A stretch of DNA of 64,000 nucleotides from contig JANTQA010000036.1 of the NCBI GenBank assembly GCA_027625915.1, positions 1,421,501 through 1,485,500 on the forward strand. Reading direction: 5' to 3'. This DNA is from Anaeramoeba flamelloides. Taxonomy: Eukaryota > Metamonada > Anaeramoebidae. The stretch's first letter is position 1; the number at the start of each line of letters is the position of its first letter. The notes beneath the pieces were generated by a model, which saw only the letters and a program-made list of their open reading frames with translations, was not told the origin of the DNA and ran no database searches. Below are positions 49,201-59,931 of the stretch, piece after piece. The position numbers and the translations under genes were made by a program.

Positions 49201-50356
49201 TCAGTAATCCAAACTATTTCCTCAATCTGAAAATAAAAATTTTTTAAAAAGCCTCTCAAGAATTATAATAAACTTTTTTCTGGACTAATGTCAACCCAGT
49301 TGAATCAATTAATTAAAAAAAAGATTTTTGTTTCCTTTTTTCAATTGAACAAATTTGCTAATTTGTTGAAAAGTGTTTTGAATTTGGATTTTTCAAGAAA
49401 AGAAAAAAAAAATAAAAAACAAAAAAAAAATAAAAAAAAAAAAAATTTCAAACTTGTTCTTGGTTTTCTTTTCCTTTAACTTGTAAAACTGTGATGTCAA
49501 TTGTTCCGGATCCAGCATCAAAAAGTAGAATTTTTCCTTTTTTGTCTTCAAAGTTATTAATTTTATTTGAAAAAAAATAATCAAGTGCAGCAGCTTCTGG
49601 TTCTCTGATCAGGACAAGATCTTTGGAATCCTTTGTCTCAATGATTCTCGCCTTTTTGGCACATTTCCTCATGACTGCTTTTGATTTGTCTTTCCAAATG
49701 GCTGGTACTGTTAAAACCCAAAAGATATTTTTATAAGAAAAATTTTTAGGTGATTTTTGGCCTATTTGTTTCATTGCAAGACGTGCAACATATCTTAATG
49801 CAAAGGAAATAACTGTTTGAACAAGAAACAAGTTTCCTTTTTGTGATGCCACCGTTTTCTTATCGCCATAAAGCCTCATTTTATAAAATTGAAAGATTTC
49901 AAGTTTTTCATAGTTATAACTCGTCTCTTCTTCATTGTCTTTGTTTTTGTTCTCCTTTTCGACGTAGTCGAGACTTTTGTCAAGATCACACTCTACTTCT
50001 TCTCCTGATTCTTCTTCTGATTCAGATTCGAAACCCTCTTCGGAATCCTCTTCGGAATCTTCTTTGGAAGATTGGGTGCCTGATAGATCGTTCTCCTCAA
50101 GATATATTTCGTATGCATTTTTGTAAATTTCCACAGCCTCAGATCCAAATGCTATACACTTCACTAAATTTATTCCTTCAGACAGATCTTTTTTAAGCCC
50201 GCCTTTGTCACGAAGAAGAAGAATTGTGCTATCAATTTTAAAAACTGAGCTTTCCATACCATATACTTCCTGAGTTTTGTCTCCAATAAATGAATAGGCA
50301 TATCCACTTTGAGAAGTTCCAAAGTCAATTGCAACAACATAATTTTTGTTTTCCAT
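42890..50356 (-). CDS. HSPA12-like divergent HSP70 (three exons)
   Basis: HSPA12 proteins are distant HSP70 relatives with an actin/hexokinase-type ATPase fold. Exon 1 is 50356-49454 (301 codons), exon 2 is 44160-43366 (265) and exon 3 is 43219-42890 (109 plus stop). Both introns are phase 0: 49453-44161 (GTTTGA to TCTAG) and 43365-43220 (GTATAA to TTTAG). The joined protein is 675 aa, the same length as human HSPA12A. Landmarks are phosphate-1 VVAIDFGTSQSGYAY at 7-21, WVLTVPAIWKDKSK at 213-226, REPEAAALDYF at 251-261, phosphate-2 LLFDAGSGTIDITV at 277-290, GSPDGSSTIDREF early in exon 2, IIMVGGFSNS near 454-463, and PERSVLFGAVKYGL and SYGINWY before a beta-rich tail. A Glu/Ser-rich insert (about 97-125) is unusual. 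There is no C-terminal EEVD. The client or partner cannot be told. Confidence 0.88.
43220..43365 (-). other. 146-nt intron 2 of the HSPA12-like gene
   Basis: GTATAA donor at 43365 and TTTAG acceptor ending at 43220. It contains the (CA)n and (TA)n microsatellites at 43247-43280. Joining is in phase 0 (IKIGK / KIKPETYQS). Confidence 0.85.
46007..46262. repeat. compound microsatellite (TA)n(TG)n ... (TA)n(TATG)n
   Basis: (TA)n then (TG)n at 46007-46078, and (TA)n then mixed TATG/TGTA units at 46160-46262, flanking a unique CpG-rich stretch. The frames that cross it are repeat translations, not genes. Confidence 0.9.
48030..49085 (+). repeat. dispersed repeat B, copy 2 (in HSPA12-like intron)
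   Basis: Collinear with 3790-4860 and in the same orientation, including CCACAATAGAATGTTGAG near 48830 and the closing GGTGGCTACTCGCCTAAAAT, which is the inverse of the GGGAGTAGC-type terminus. Non-coding. Confidence 0.7.
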
Positions 50357-51342
50357 TTGAGTTTTTGGTTTGATCTAGTGGAAGAAGTGGGATAAAAAAA
50401 AAACGAAAAATAATTCAAAAAGAGTAATATTATTGAAAAAAATGAAAATTAATATTTTTGGGAAAAATTATTTGGTTTCTGTTGTACATTTTTATTGTTT
50501 CCTTTGAAATTGGATTCCAAGACACATTTTTTAAGCATGTATAAGGATTAAATTCTGATAAATTCATCAAAAACAGATTCTAAGTAATACTGTAAAAATC
50601 CAATTCTCATACTTAGTTTTTTATCTCAAAGTCCAATAAGAAAGATTAAATAAATGTCTAAAAATATCATTTCTAATTGATTTTCGAAAGATATTTGGGT
50701 TTTTTCAGCTAATAATTAATTCATAATATTTGGAAACTGAAGTAAAAAATTTTTTTTTTTATTGGAATATAACAGAATTAAAATCATACGAAAGTTCAAA
50801 ATATTCAATTAGTGAAATGGTGAATTCTTTTGTGTGTTTGTTTGCACAATAGTTTTTTTTTTTGAGCACTTTCATTTGGTGAAACAATAATCTTTAGGAG
50901 GAGATTTTATAAATTGTCTTGGTAAAAAAAATAACGAGAACAAAAACTATTTATTTGGATCCAATAACCACCACTTGAAAAGATCTTCAATACAGAAAAG
51001 AAAACTCTCTCAATTCTGAAAAGTTATTGTTTTGGTTTCTCACAACACTTGTGTTCACAAACAGAAGAGAACCATCAAGACAATTTCCAAAAAAATCAGA
51101 CTATACTATCGAGCTCATTTTTCAAATAAAGACTTAAAAATATAACACAAGAAAGAGAGATTCATTTTATACTCGCTATTTTGTGTCTTGTGTTTGGAAA
51201 ATTTGTGAGATAGTAATTTCATGGAATGTTAAAAATTGAATTGGTGATTGTTAAGTACCATGAGCAACAAAAGACGTAGCTATCTTTTTTTCCTGTTTTT
51301 TATTTGAAAAAACTCATATCGTTTTGAAAAAAAAGTGAAATA
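50357..51342. other. 5' flank of the HSPA12-like gene, with a repeat fragment
   Basis: No gene seen. 50620-50705 matches 33425-33510 (TTATCTCAAAG... CTAAAAATATCA... TTTTTTCA), so the sequence beside element E is itself repeated. The rest is A/T-rich. Confidence 0.5.
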
Positions 51343-51745
51343 GGGAAAAAACGTTAAACATGTTTTTTTATTGATAAAAATACAAGAAATTTTGAAAAAA
51401 AGTAAGATCCAATTAAAAAAAGAATAAATAAATAAATTAAGATAAAATAAAGGGTTCAATACAATAACAGTTATTTTACTAATATCTTTAGTAGGGGTTT
51501 TTCTTTTGGGGTGATCAATTATAACAAAATATATGAAAAAAATTGACTATTTTTAGTAGCTCTAAAAATCACTTGATCAATTTCGGTATAAACGTAGACT
51601 TAAATTGGGTTTGTTGGTTTGATTGAAAATAATATAAAGGATCATTATTTGGAGTTAATTGGTTTCTTCTTTTTATTGATTTTACCATTAGTTATCAGGT
51701 TCATACAAATGTTCCCAATGAAAAAGAGTGTTGAACTTTTTTTTC
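51343..51745. mobile_element. inverted-repeat element E, copy 2 (shorter)
   Basis: Left end TA-GGGAAAAAACGTTAAAC. The right part is about 90% like 33980-34165 (TTTGTTGGTTTGATTGAAAA, AATGTTCCCAATGAAAAA). The extreme right end is decayed. It is about 230 bp shorter than copy 1 because the middle is missing. Non-coding. Confidence 0.6.
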
Positions 51746-52304
51746 AGAACGGTTAGTTCCAAACATTTTTTCTGAATTTTAAGGCATTAGTGCCGATCAG
51801 TGTTGAAGTCAAAAATTCAAATATGTTGATATTGAATGTAAATCTTATATTTGTTATATGTTTCAAAATCTCCTAAAATTATATCAGCAGTTATTTGGTT
51901 TTTTGTGATCAAAATATTTGTAATATTTTTTTTGAATATGATTTTAATCATATGAAGAAAAAAGATTAAAGATATTTTGATCCAAACAAAAAACCAAATG
52001 GCTATTGTTATTATTTGAAAATTTAAAAAAAACAAAATAAAACAAAATAAAATGCTCCCTTTGTGATTTATTTTTGTTTCCCTTTCAATCCCTTTTCTTT
52101 TTATTTTTCTTCCTTTATCTTTTTTTTCTTTTTGTTTACTTTCTTTTTCTCTTCTTTCTGTTCTTTCTTTATCATTTCCTTCTTTTTTCTTTTCTTTCTT
52201 TTCTTTCTTTTTTCTTCTTTTCTTTCTTTTATTACATTTTCAATTTTTCTTTCTTTTTCTTTTTCTGTTTTTTTTTGAATTTTTGTTAAAGTTTTATTTT
52301 TCTT
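51746..52304. other. spacer with a 220-bp pyrimidine-rich tract
   Basis: 52070-52290 is almost only T and C on the plus strand. On the minus strand it gives a Lys/Glu/Arg-rich open stretch of about 58 codons, like the linkers in the Furry-like and NEK proteins. It could be an exon of an unrecognised gene or simple sequence. Confidence 0.4.
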
Positions 52305-52309
52305 GTGGA

Positions 52310-52440
52310 TCTAAATATTGTACCAGTGTTTCGTCTGAGACTACTTCTTCATCCAGTCTTCATTTCCTTCCTTAAAATGATCAAATTCCTTGAAGGCCTT
52401 TTCGTTCCATTTGTACATTTCAAAAAAAAATGGAAAACGA
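52310..52440 (-). pseudogene. possible coding remnant
   Basis: On the minus strand a coding-like frame (MYKWNEKAFKEFDHFKEG, then NEDWMKK and a stop) overlaps another frame (LDEEVVSDETLVQYLDPQEK and a stop) shifted by one base. GC is raised relative to the flanks. This could be a broken small gene or an exon pair whose splicing I cannot resolve. The family is not recognised. Confidence 0.25.
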
Positions 52441-53261
52441 AGAAAATTGATATTTTTATTAAAAAAAAAAACTCGACAGAAAAATTTCAAGATATTTTCG
52501 AAAAGTGGTAAATAGAATTATTTACTATGTTTTTATTTACACTCTTAACAAACAAAAAAAATAAAATTTTGATAAAATGTCTCTAATTTAAAACTTCAAA
52601 AAAACTCTATTTCAATTAACTCATACTATCCACCGAACTCTATTTGAAAGGTTATTTTTAAAAAAAATTTTAAGTTAAAAAAATAACTTGATATTTTCAA
52701 CTTACAAGCAATTCCAAATCTTGTATTTCAAGTTTTGTAACTCTAAAGTCTTTGAATTATTGACATTTTATAGAAAATTCAAAGATCTAAATTAAAAAAA
52801 TAAAATTAATGATAAATTTTCACTCATTAATTAAATGTTCAAAATGGCTAGTACTAACCATAACAAACAAACTTTCAAAAAGTTATCCTTAATATCCCGT
52901 AATGCTTATCCAAAAAATATTGCAACATTTTATTCATTTTTTCACATTTTTTTAAACGAAGATAATAACAGCAATACATTTGTAAAAATGTCAATTCTTG
53001 AATTTATAAAAAATACAAGTATTATTATTGATAATATCTGTATTTCGAGATCAAATTTAAAGGATGAATAATTATCAATATAAAATTTTGTAGAGTTTAA
53101 AAATATCTTTTGTAAATTTAACCTGAAATTATGATATGATTTTAAAAGAATTATTTAAAAAAAAAATAAAATAGTAATAAAAAGATTATTTTGACTAATT
53201 ATTTTCACATATTGGAAATATATTTGGAAATACAACTAGATTTATCAGAAAGGAAATGAAA
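52441..53261. other. spacer, one doubtful small frame
   Basis: The plus-strand frame 52835-53071 (78 aa) contains KLSLISRNAYPKNIATFYSF and FVKMSILEFIKNTSIIIDN, which is more protein-like than most spacer frames, but no family is recognised and no intron signals were confirmed. Confidence 0.3.
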
Positions 53262-53725
53262 CTAGAGTAGTGAAAAAAAAATTGGACAAGGAAATAATCC
53301 CTGACAAGATTTTTAATTGTAAATATTCGGAAAATTGCTGTGCCAAACTTAATAATTTCTTTTATTTATAATCAAATCCCGTTTTTTTAAGAACCAAACT
53401 ATTTAGATTATAACTCACCCACTTATTAGAATGATGATTAATAAATTACACATATTCAAAGCACTATTCAATCCATTAAAAACAACAATAAATAAATCAT
53501 TTTCTAAACTCTATAGAAAACCTCTATAAAACTTGATTGTTTGTAAAAAAAAAATATCTACTTATCCAATCAAACAAAGACTTGAGTAATATAGAAACGC
53601 CCCCACTTTAATGAAGTTTAGGTAGGTTTATTACTATTTTCATAAAATATTTGATTCTTTATAAAAAGGAGTTGAATCTAAATTAAAGAAATCACACATC
53701 AATTATCATACAGTTCAAGATCATG
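53262..53725 (+). mobile_element. inverted-repeat element C, copy 2 (right end lost)
   Basis: Collinear with 4895-5340: AGAGTAGTGAAAAAAAA left end, GATTTTTAATTGTAAATATT, ACTTATTAGAATGATGATTA, CCCACTTTAATGAAGTTTAG. The right terminus is replaced by repeat D, which starts at about 53725. Confidence 0.65.
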
Positions 53726-54790
53726 AAAAAATTTTATCACAAAAAATTTTAATTTTTGCTAATTTTATATTTTTTAATAACTTCAATTAGAATAAACATT
53801 ATTGGTTAATAAAGGATCTTTGATCAGAAAATATTTTTAAAGATATTTGTAATTTAAGTTGGAAAATCAAATTTTCCATTAATATTTTATTCGATTTTTG
53901 TGTAAAACAATTGAAAAATTTTTTGCTTCTAGCTCAGAGATCATTTTATTATATTTTAATAGTATTTTAAATCTGATGAATATCTTTCAAAAAGGGAATT
54001 ATTTTTTTTTTTGACTATTAAAGAATTATTTATACTTTTAAATTAGAAAAAATATTTTTTCTTTGATTTTCTGTTAGGTTTTCCAGAATTTAAAAGAATA
54101 GAGTAAAATCAAGGATTTTACTCAATTCTTTTGAATTTCGGAAAACCTACGACACTTCTGTTAGGTTTTTTTGAATTATTGTAATAAACAGAAAATTTAA
54201 TAAATTTTTGGTTTATTTCAAAAAGTTAAAAAAAAATCACAGTTAGGTTTTCCAGAATTTAAAAGAATTGGGTAAAATCAAAGATTTTTCTCCATTCTTT
54301 TGAATTCTGGAAAATCGCCATTAGGTTTTCTTGAGTTTTATGTTTATTTCAAAAAGTAAAAAAAACCTAGAACACTTCACTAATAAAATAGAAAACCTCA
54401 AGAAAACCTAGGCACTTGACGGCATCTACAGGCACTTTCAATATTTATCTTAAGTTGTTTTTTTCTGTGTTTGGGTTTTTTTAGATGATAAGAGTGTTTT
54501 CAAAACTATTAGTTATTATCTATTCAAAAAAATATCCTAAAGTTGAGTTTAAAGAAAATTCATTGTCACATCCATTTAAAAATTTTTACCCCAAAAATAG
54601 ACCTTTTTTTCTATACTAGATACTTTTAAAAATCATAGGACTATTAACAACAATATATATAACAGCCTCCAGATTTTTAAGAACTGGTATGTTGATTATG
54701 TTGTTGAATAAACTCCATTAACAAGGATCAAATGATAATTGAAGTTGTTGTTGTATCTAACTTTTTTTTTTCAATTTTATTTTTTCATAC
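53725..54790 (+). repeat. dispersed repeat D, copy 2, with an expanded hairpin array
   Basis: Matches 36060-36810 on both sides of a 370-bp array of palindromes. Left part to about 54070, right part from about 54480. Copy 1 has a single hairpin at this place. Confidence 0.75.
54072..54440. repeat. hairpin array: Q-P-Q units plus terminal words, cluster 3
   Basis: Two type-Q hairpins (54072-54150 and 54243-54318), a type-P-like hairpin between them (54155-54240), and a closing block with AAAAACCTAGAACACTTCAC and CCTAGGCACTTGACGGCAT. Each unit starts with GTTAGGTTTT and ends with AAAACCTA or a relative. Confidence 0.75.
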
Positions 54791-56264
54791 CAGTGTTATC
54801 ATAATAAAACATGAACAACTAAATAATCAGTGTTTGGAAATATAATCTGTGTTTTTTTTTTCTTCTTGTTCCAAGGCAACATCCAATTGACTACCCAATA
54901 GTATACCTAAGTTCAAATCAGTTTTGAAAGTAAACGTCTTGACCTTTTGAGTAATATTTAAATTATTCATTAAATTTGTTAAAAATTGTTCATGCTATTC
55001 TCAATTTTTGAGAAATTTTTTTTTTGAAAATAAAAATTTTTTTAAAAATTTACTCTATTTTTGTGAGATAAATTTGGCAATTTGATTCTTCATTTTTAGA
55101 ATTTCTTTTTAAATAAGAGAACTTTCAGAAAATAATACTATATTATATTTAATTATTGTTTATTATTATTTTCTTTGATAAGTTGATGTATAGGTCTTCT
55201 ATAATAAAAAAAAAATGCTTATTTTTTAGAAACACAGATTAAATTTTTTTTTGCATGCTTTATTTTGGCTATAGTTATACTCACAATTAAAAATGTTTTA
55301 ATGGACTATTATCTTGAAAGATATTTGTTTCACTGGATTAGACGAATGTTAACTGGGAAAAATTTTCACTTCATTTTCAATTTCCTTTTTCAAATAGAAT
55401 CACAAACCACAGATCACAAATTACAACGTACTTCTTGTAAGAACTCAATTTATAAAAGATAAATATGGGAAAGCAAGTGAAAATTTTTTCCGGTTGAAAT
55501 ACAAATACCAGGAAATCCACAATTAAAATAATAGCTCTTAACAAAGTCATTGTAAGTTAATTTTGCAAAATTTGAGTATTTCAAAAATCCATTAACATTG
55601 TCTTTGATTGGTAAGTTGGGTAAGTGTCCAACAGAAGCACAAAAAATTTCTCGACTTTTATTAATTTTTTCCTTTTTTAACAAGCAATATTTTTACATAG
55701 AAATGTTGTGTTGTACTTGTAGTAATGTCCTGAAATTCAACAACTTCAAAATTTCAAACTATTGATTAGCGTTATCTGAAACTCTCAGTGGAAATGTAAA
55801 GAACTAGTTATAATTATAATCCTTTTTGAGAAATTGAATGTAATTAAAAAAATAATTTTCATCAGGTTTGCAATTTGCAAATTCAGATGAAACCTGAAAA
55901 GGAAGAGATTTTTTTGATCGAACAAAGTTTTTTTCTCAAAAACAATCAAGTCTTATCAGAAAAATACGCGATTTTCGAATTTTTTTACGGTTAAGATTTA
56001 AAAAGTGAAAATAAATTCTCAAGAATAAACTTTGAAAAACCTCTGTACGACTTTCTTCTTTTTAAAATAAAAATAACCAGTCTTGAATAAAAAAATACCA
56101 GTAATGGAAAAAAATGGAAATATTATTAGTAATTTTGTTAAGGACAATTCCATTGAAAATTTGGATAATTCTGGTATTCAAATTTAGTAAAAGCAAGGAA
56201 ACAATCAAAAAAACCAAAAAAAGAAAAAAGTAAATTTTTTCATTTTTTCTTCTTTAAAAACAGA
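54791..56264. other. spacer upstream of the MFS carrier
   Basis: No gene supported. 55340-55520 resembles 10270-10430. The minus frame 55450-55683 (SREIFCASVGHLPNLPIKDN, then FNCGFPGICISTGKN) is somewhat protein-like but partly lies in that repeat, so it is treated as a relic or chance. The last 100 bp form the leader of the MFS gene. Confidence 0.45.
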
Positions 56265-58118
56265 ATGTCCAAATCTTCTGAAACAGAATCTACAGAAAAA
56301 CAAAAACTAATAAATAAGAAAAAAGATGATGACATAGTTATCACAGGTGTTATAACAACATATTTAGCAGGCAGATTAGATCGTCTTCCATTTTCCAAAT
56401 TCCATCTCTTAGTCATCACAGCATTGGGAATTTCCTGGATCCTTGATGGATTAGAAGTAATGATAATTGGCGCCATTGGAACGATTTTGGCAAGAAAAGA
56501 TGTTCTTGGATTGACTGATGTTGAAATTGGGTTAATTGGCACAACATATTTAATAGGTGCCGTTCTTGGGTCGCTAGTCTTTGGTTGGTTATCTGATCGG
56601 TATGGAAGAAAGAAAATATTCATGACTTGTCCTATATTTTATCTAACCGCCTCTGTATGTATGGCCTTTTCAATGAACTTTACTTGGCTAATAATGTTTA
56701 ATATTCTCATGGGCTTTGGTATTGGAGGTAAATCTTTATTTATTTTTAAGAGAGTTTGGAGACAATAAAAAAAAAAAAAAAAAAAACAAACACACACATT
56801 TCCAAAGTACAAAGAGGAAATTAACCCTATACACACACACATATAACAACAACAATTTCTTTAATTTCCATAATCTCCAGGCGAATATTCTGGAGTTAAT
56901 AGTGCCGTTAATGAATTTATTCCAAGCCGAATTCGAGGAAGAATAAATATCATTGTGAACGGGTCATACTGGCTCGGAGCAACTTTAGGATCAATTGCGT
57001 CCTTATTTTTGCTTAACTCTGCGAAGGTCAGCCCCAATCTTGGGTGGAGATTTTTTTTTGGCATTGGCTCGACACTTGGTATTGTGATCCTCTTTTTAAG
57101 AAGCAAGATCCCAGAAAGCCCCCGATGGCTGGTGACGCATAACCAACCCGAGAAGGCAGAAGAAATTGTATTAAAAATTGAACAATGGGTCTACAAAGGC
57201 AAAGCGATCCCAGAGCTAATTGACGCCAAGCCATTGAAAATTTCACAAACAAACAAGCCCATTAGCTATAAACGGGTTGCAAAGATTTTTTTTGAAAAAT
57301 TTCGTAAAAGATCAATTCTGGGCCTCATCTTAATGCTGTCTCAGGCCTTTATGTACAACGCTTTATTTTTCACATATGCCTTAGTCTTAAAACGATTTTA
57401 TGACGTCCGCGAAGAGAAACTTGGCTATTATTTGCTTGGATTTTGCGTCTCCAATTTTATTGGGCCACTCGTCTTAAGTCCCCTGTTTGATATAGTCGGC
57501 CGAAAAATTATGATTTCCTTAACATATTTTTTATCGAGCATACTTTTATTACTATCCTCTCTTCTATTTCTCGAGAAAAAATTATCTCCTGTGACACAGA
57601 CGGTATGCTGGGGCGCAATATTCTTTGTTGCTTCTCCTGGCGCCAGCGCCGCTTATTTAACAATCTCTGAAATCTTCCCTCTTGAGATCCGTTCTCTTGC
57701 GATATCCTTTTTTTATGCTTTGGGGACAGGTATTGCCGGCACAATTGGGCCCGTGCTTTTTAGTAAATTGATCTCGACGCACAAAAGATCAAATCTTTTC
57801 TATGGCTATTTAATTGCCGTTTGCCTTATGTTTATTGGATCAATTGTCGAAATCTTTTTTGGAGTCAAATCAGAAGGCAAAGGCCTAGAAGAAGTCGCCA
57901 AGCCACTTGCAGACATCTTTACAGTCAAAGAATTCGCCAAGGAAGAGAAAGAAAATAAGAACGAGTCTTTGGTATCAGACCATTCAAATGAAAATGACAA
58001 CTTTTCAATTAATAGCATGAACGACGATTATGAACAGAACAAAACCAGTGGAACTGAAACTAGTGATGTTGATAGCCAGAAACAAAAAGGTTTATTGTCA
58101 TCAACTTCTTCAGATTAA
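56265..58118 (+). CDS. major facilitator superfamily carrier (SV2/NiaP-like), two exons
   Basis: A 12-helix membrane carrier of 566 aa. Exon 1 is 56265-56727 and exon 2 is 56881-58118. The intron 56728-56880 is 153 nt (GTAAAT to CTCCAG) and splits a Gly codon, restoring FGIGGEYSGVNSAVNEF. MFS motif A, GWLSDRYGRKK, is at 107-117, and its second-half relative is FDIVGRKIM. A PESPRWL sugar-porter-type motif follows helix 6, and EIFPLEIRS is in the second half. Asp61 in WILDGLEV lies in helix 1. The charged N-terminus (SETESTEKQK) and the Ser/Asn/Asp-rich tail after about residue 490 are cytosolic. The GGEY motif and layout match the synaptic-vesicle-2/NiaP branch, whose members carry organic acids, niacin and similar solutes by proton symport. 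The substrate is not shown by sequence. The frame is intact. Confidence 0.93.
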
Positions 58119-58501
58119 AAATAAAATCCTAAATTGATTTTTTACTTTCAAAAATTATTGAAATAACATTATATTTTGTGAAAAAGAGTACTATTGATCA
58201 GTCAGATACTTACATTTCCTCATTTATTTTGGATTAAAAATTCATTTTTTTTTTTTTTTTCTTGTTCTCTTATCAATCGGTTTGAAATTGTTAGGAATGA
58301 ATATAAAATTAATAGTAAATTACTATTTGTTGAAAAATAATTCGAATAAAATTTTCATTCGGCTTTCCCATAATTATTCGAGAGATCAAAAATCAAATTT
58401 AAATTATTTAATTCTTAAAGGGGGAAATAAAGTATTTATATCGGTATGGGTGTACCGACATTTTTTATTGTTTGCTTTTAAAGAATTTTTTTTGTATTAA
58501 A
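58119..58501. other. 3' flank of the MFS gene
   Basis: A/T-rich. A small hairpin with GGTATGGGTGTACC lies at about 58440-58460. The frame at 58282-58500 has spacer composition. Confidence 0.45.
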
Positions 58502-59092
58502 GACCACAAAAGCAAAGAGGTTCAGTAATTATTGTACTGAAGTTATCATTGGTTTGGAATTCCAAGTACTAATTTGGGCCACAAAATGTAAAAAAAGAAA
58601 AGGAAGAAGAAATTGATAAAGAAAAAAACTATTCTCAATGATAAAAATTATATGTTAACTTGGTAAAAAGAATTCTGCCCGTTAATGCTTTTACAAGTGT
58701 TGGGTGAATCTCAGAATTTTTTTTTTTATTTAACTTCCGATAGTTCCAAATTAAAGTAGCTAGTGATGATCTTGATTTATTTTTTTTTTCAACAAAATTT
58801 TTTTAATTTTTTTTATTTTAGTACCTTTATGTCCAACACTTGTTGAAATTTGAACCCTCTCGAAAGAACAAATTGTTTTTTGAAGGTATTTGTCTTCATC
58901 ACATATATTTCTTCAATACCAACATCAGCGATCGATTTTTTTTAATATTTTTTAACAGACACTGCGTTTCCAAATCTACTTAGTGTCCTCCTTTTCTTCA
59001 GTTTTAAGTGTTTGAATCCCAATTAGTAATTGGGATTCCAAATCAATCATTACTTTAGAACAATAATTACCGAACCTCTTTGCTTTTGCGAT
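58502..59092. mobile_element. 591-bp inverted-repeat element with CAAAAGCAAAGAGG ends
   Basis: The left arm GACCACAAAAGCAAAGAGG, then TTCAGTAATTATTGTACT, and the right arm read in reverse, GATCGCAAAAGCAAAGAGG, then TTCGGTAATTATTGTTCT, agree for about 70 bp (through GGAATTCCAAGTACTAAT). No clear target duplication is seen. The centre is A/T-rich and non-coding. It lies just after the MFS gene. Confidence 0.75.
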
Positions 59093-59931
59093 CTTGACCA
59101 TTGACCACACATTCTCTCAAAATTGAAAGGAAAAACGGAAAAAAATGGTTGGTCTGGGGTTACTTTCTTTAAATACTTTAATTTGTCCTTTAAAGACTTA
59201 ATTTTTTTAAAAAAAATTTAGTTGCAAAAAAAAATAATTAAAATATTGTTTTCCAGTCTTACTCTAAAATAAATAACATTTTATCCTTTTCGAATTTGAA
59301 ATTGTAAGAGTGATTATCCAAAAAAATTATTCCAAAATTAAAAACCCCTTTTAAAGTTACGAAATCTATATACTATTTCAATACATGTAGTTTTTCAAAA
59401 CAAATCTATTTTTGATAAATCTCTTATGATCAAAAAAAATAAGTATCTAAACTTTTTTAACCTTTTTAAATTAAAATTTCAACAATTAACATTCATTCAA
59501 TTCCAAATTAATAGATTTTTAATCATATTTTCACAATAAACAAAAAATGTTACAATTTATAATTTTTATATTTTTTTCTTTATTAGTTTATAGATCAACA
59601 ATTTTCATTCAATTTTTAATAATAACATAATATTCAATAATATTTTTAGTATAGATAAACGGAAATTAGAAAAAACAAAAAATACCGAAATTGTTGCGAA
59701 AGACATCTATCAATTTTTTTGTTAAATTTTTCTCTGTAAATTATATTGTAAATATAAGTAAAATCAAAAATTTTCATTTATTGTTACAATTTTTTTGAGA
59801 GTTTAGAACATAAGAACAATAATTTTAATTTACCTGTCACATATTTCAATTTCAGTAGTTATTATGTTTGCTCTTATCACTTAAATTGACTATTATTTTC
59901 TACATACACTTTTTTCTATTATCCTATTTAA
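59093..59931. other. spacer, no gene seen
   Basis: A/T-rich spacer between two inverted-repeat elements. No open frame of note. Confidence 0.5.

Larger units (their letters stand above)
44161..49453 (-). other. 5.29 kb intron 1 of the HSPA12-like gene
   Basis: Donor GTTTGA at 49453 and acceptor TCTAG ending at 44161. It is the longest intron in the window. It contains (AC)n/(AT)n at 44287-44338, a TTTCGTTTT-rich patch at 44340-44520, two large microsatellite blocks at 46007-46078 and 46160-46262 around a CpG-rich 80 bp, and repeat B copy 2. No open frame inside looks coding, and none is needed to complete the protein. Confidence 0.8.

Noticed and set aside
42890-50356. Three separate genes, or fragments of a dead HSP70
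   Set aside because: All three parts are intact, phase-0 compatible, in family order and add up to the family length.
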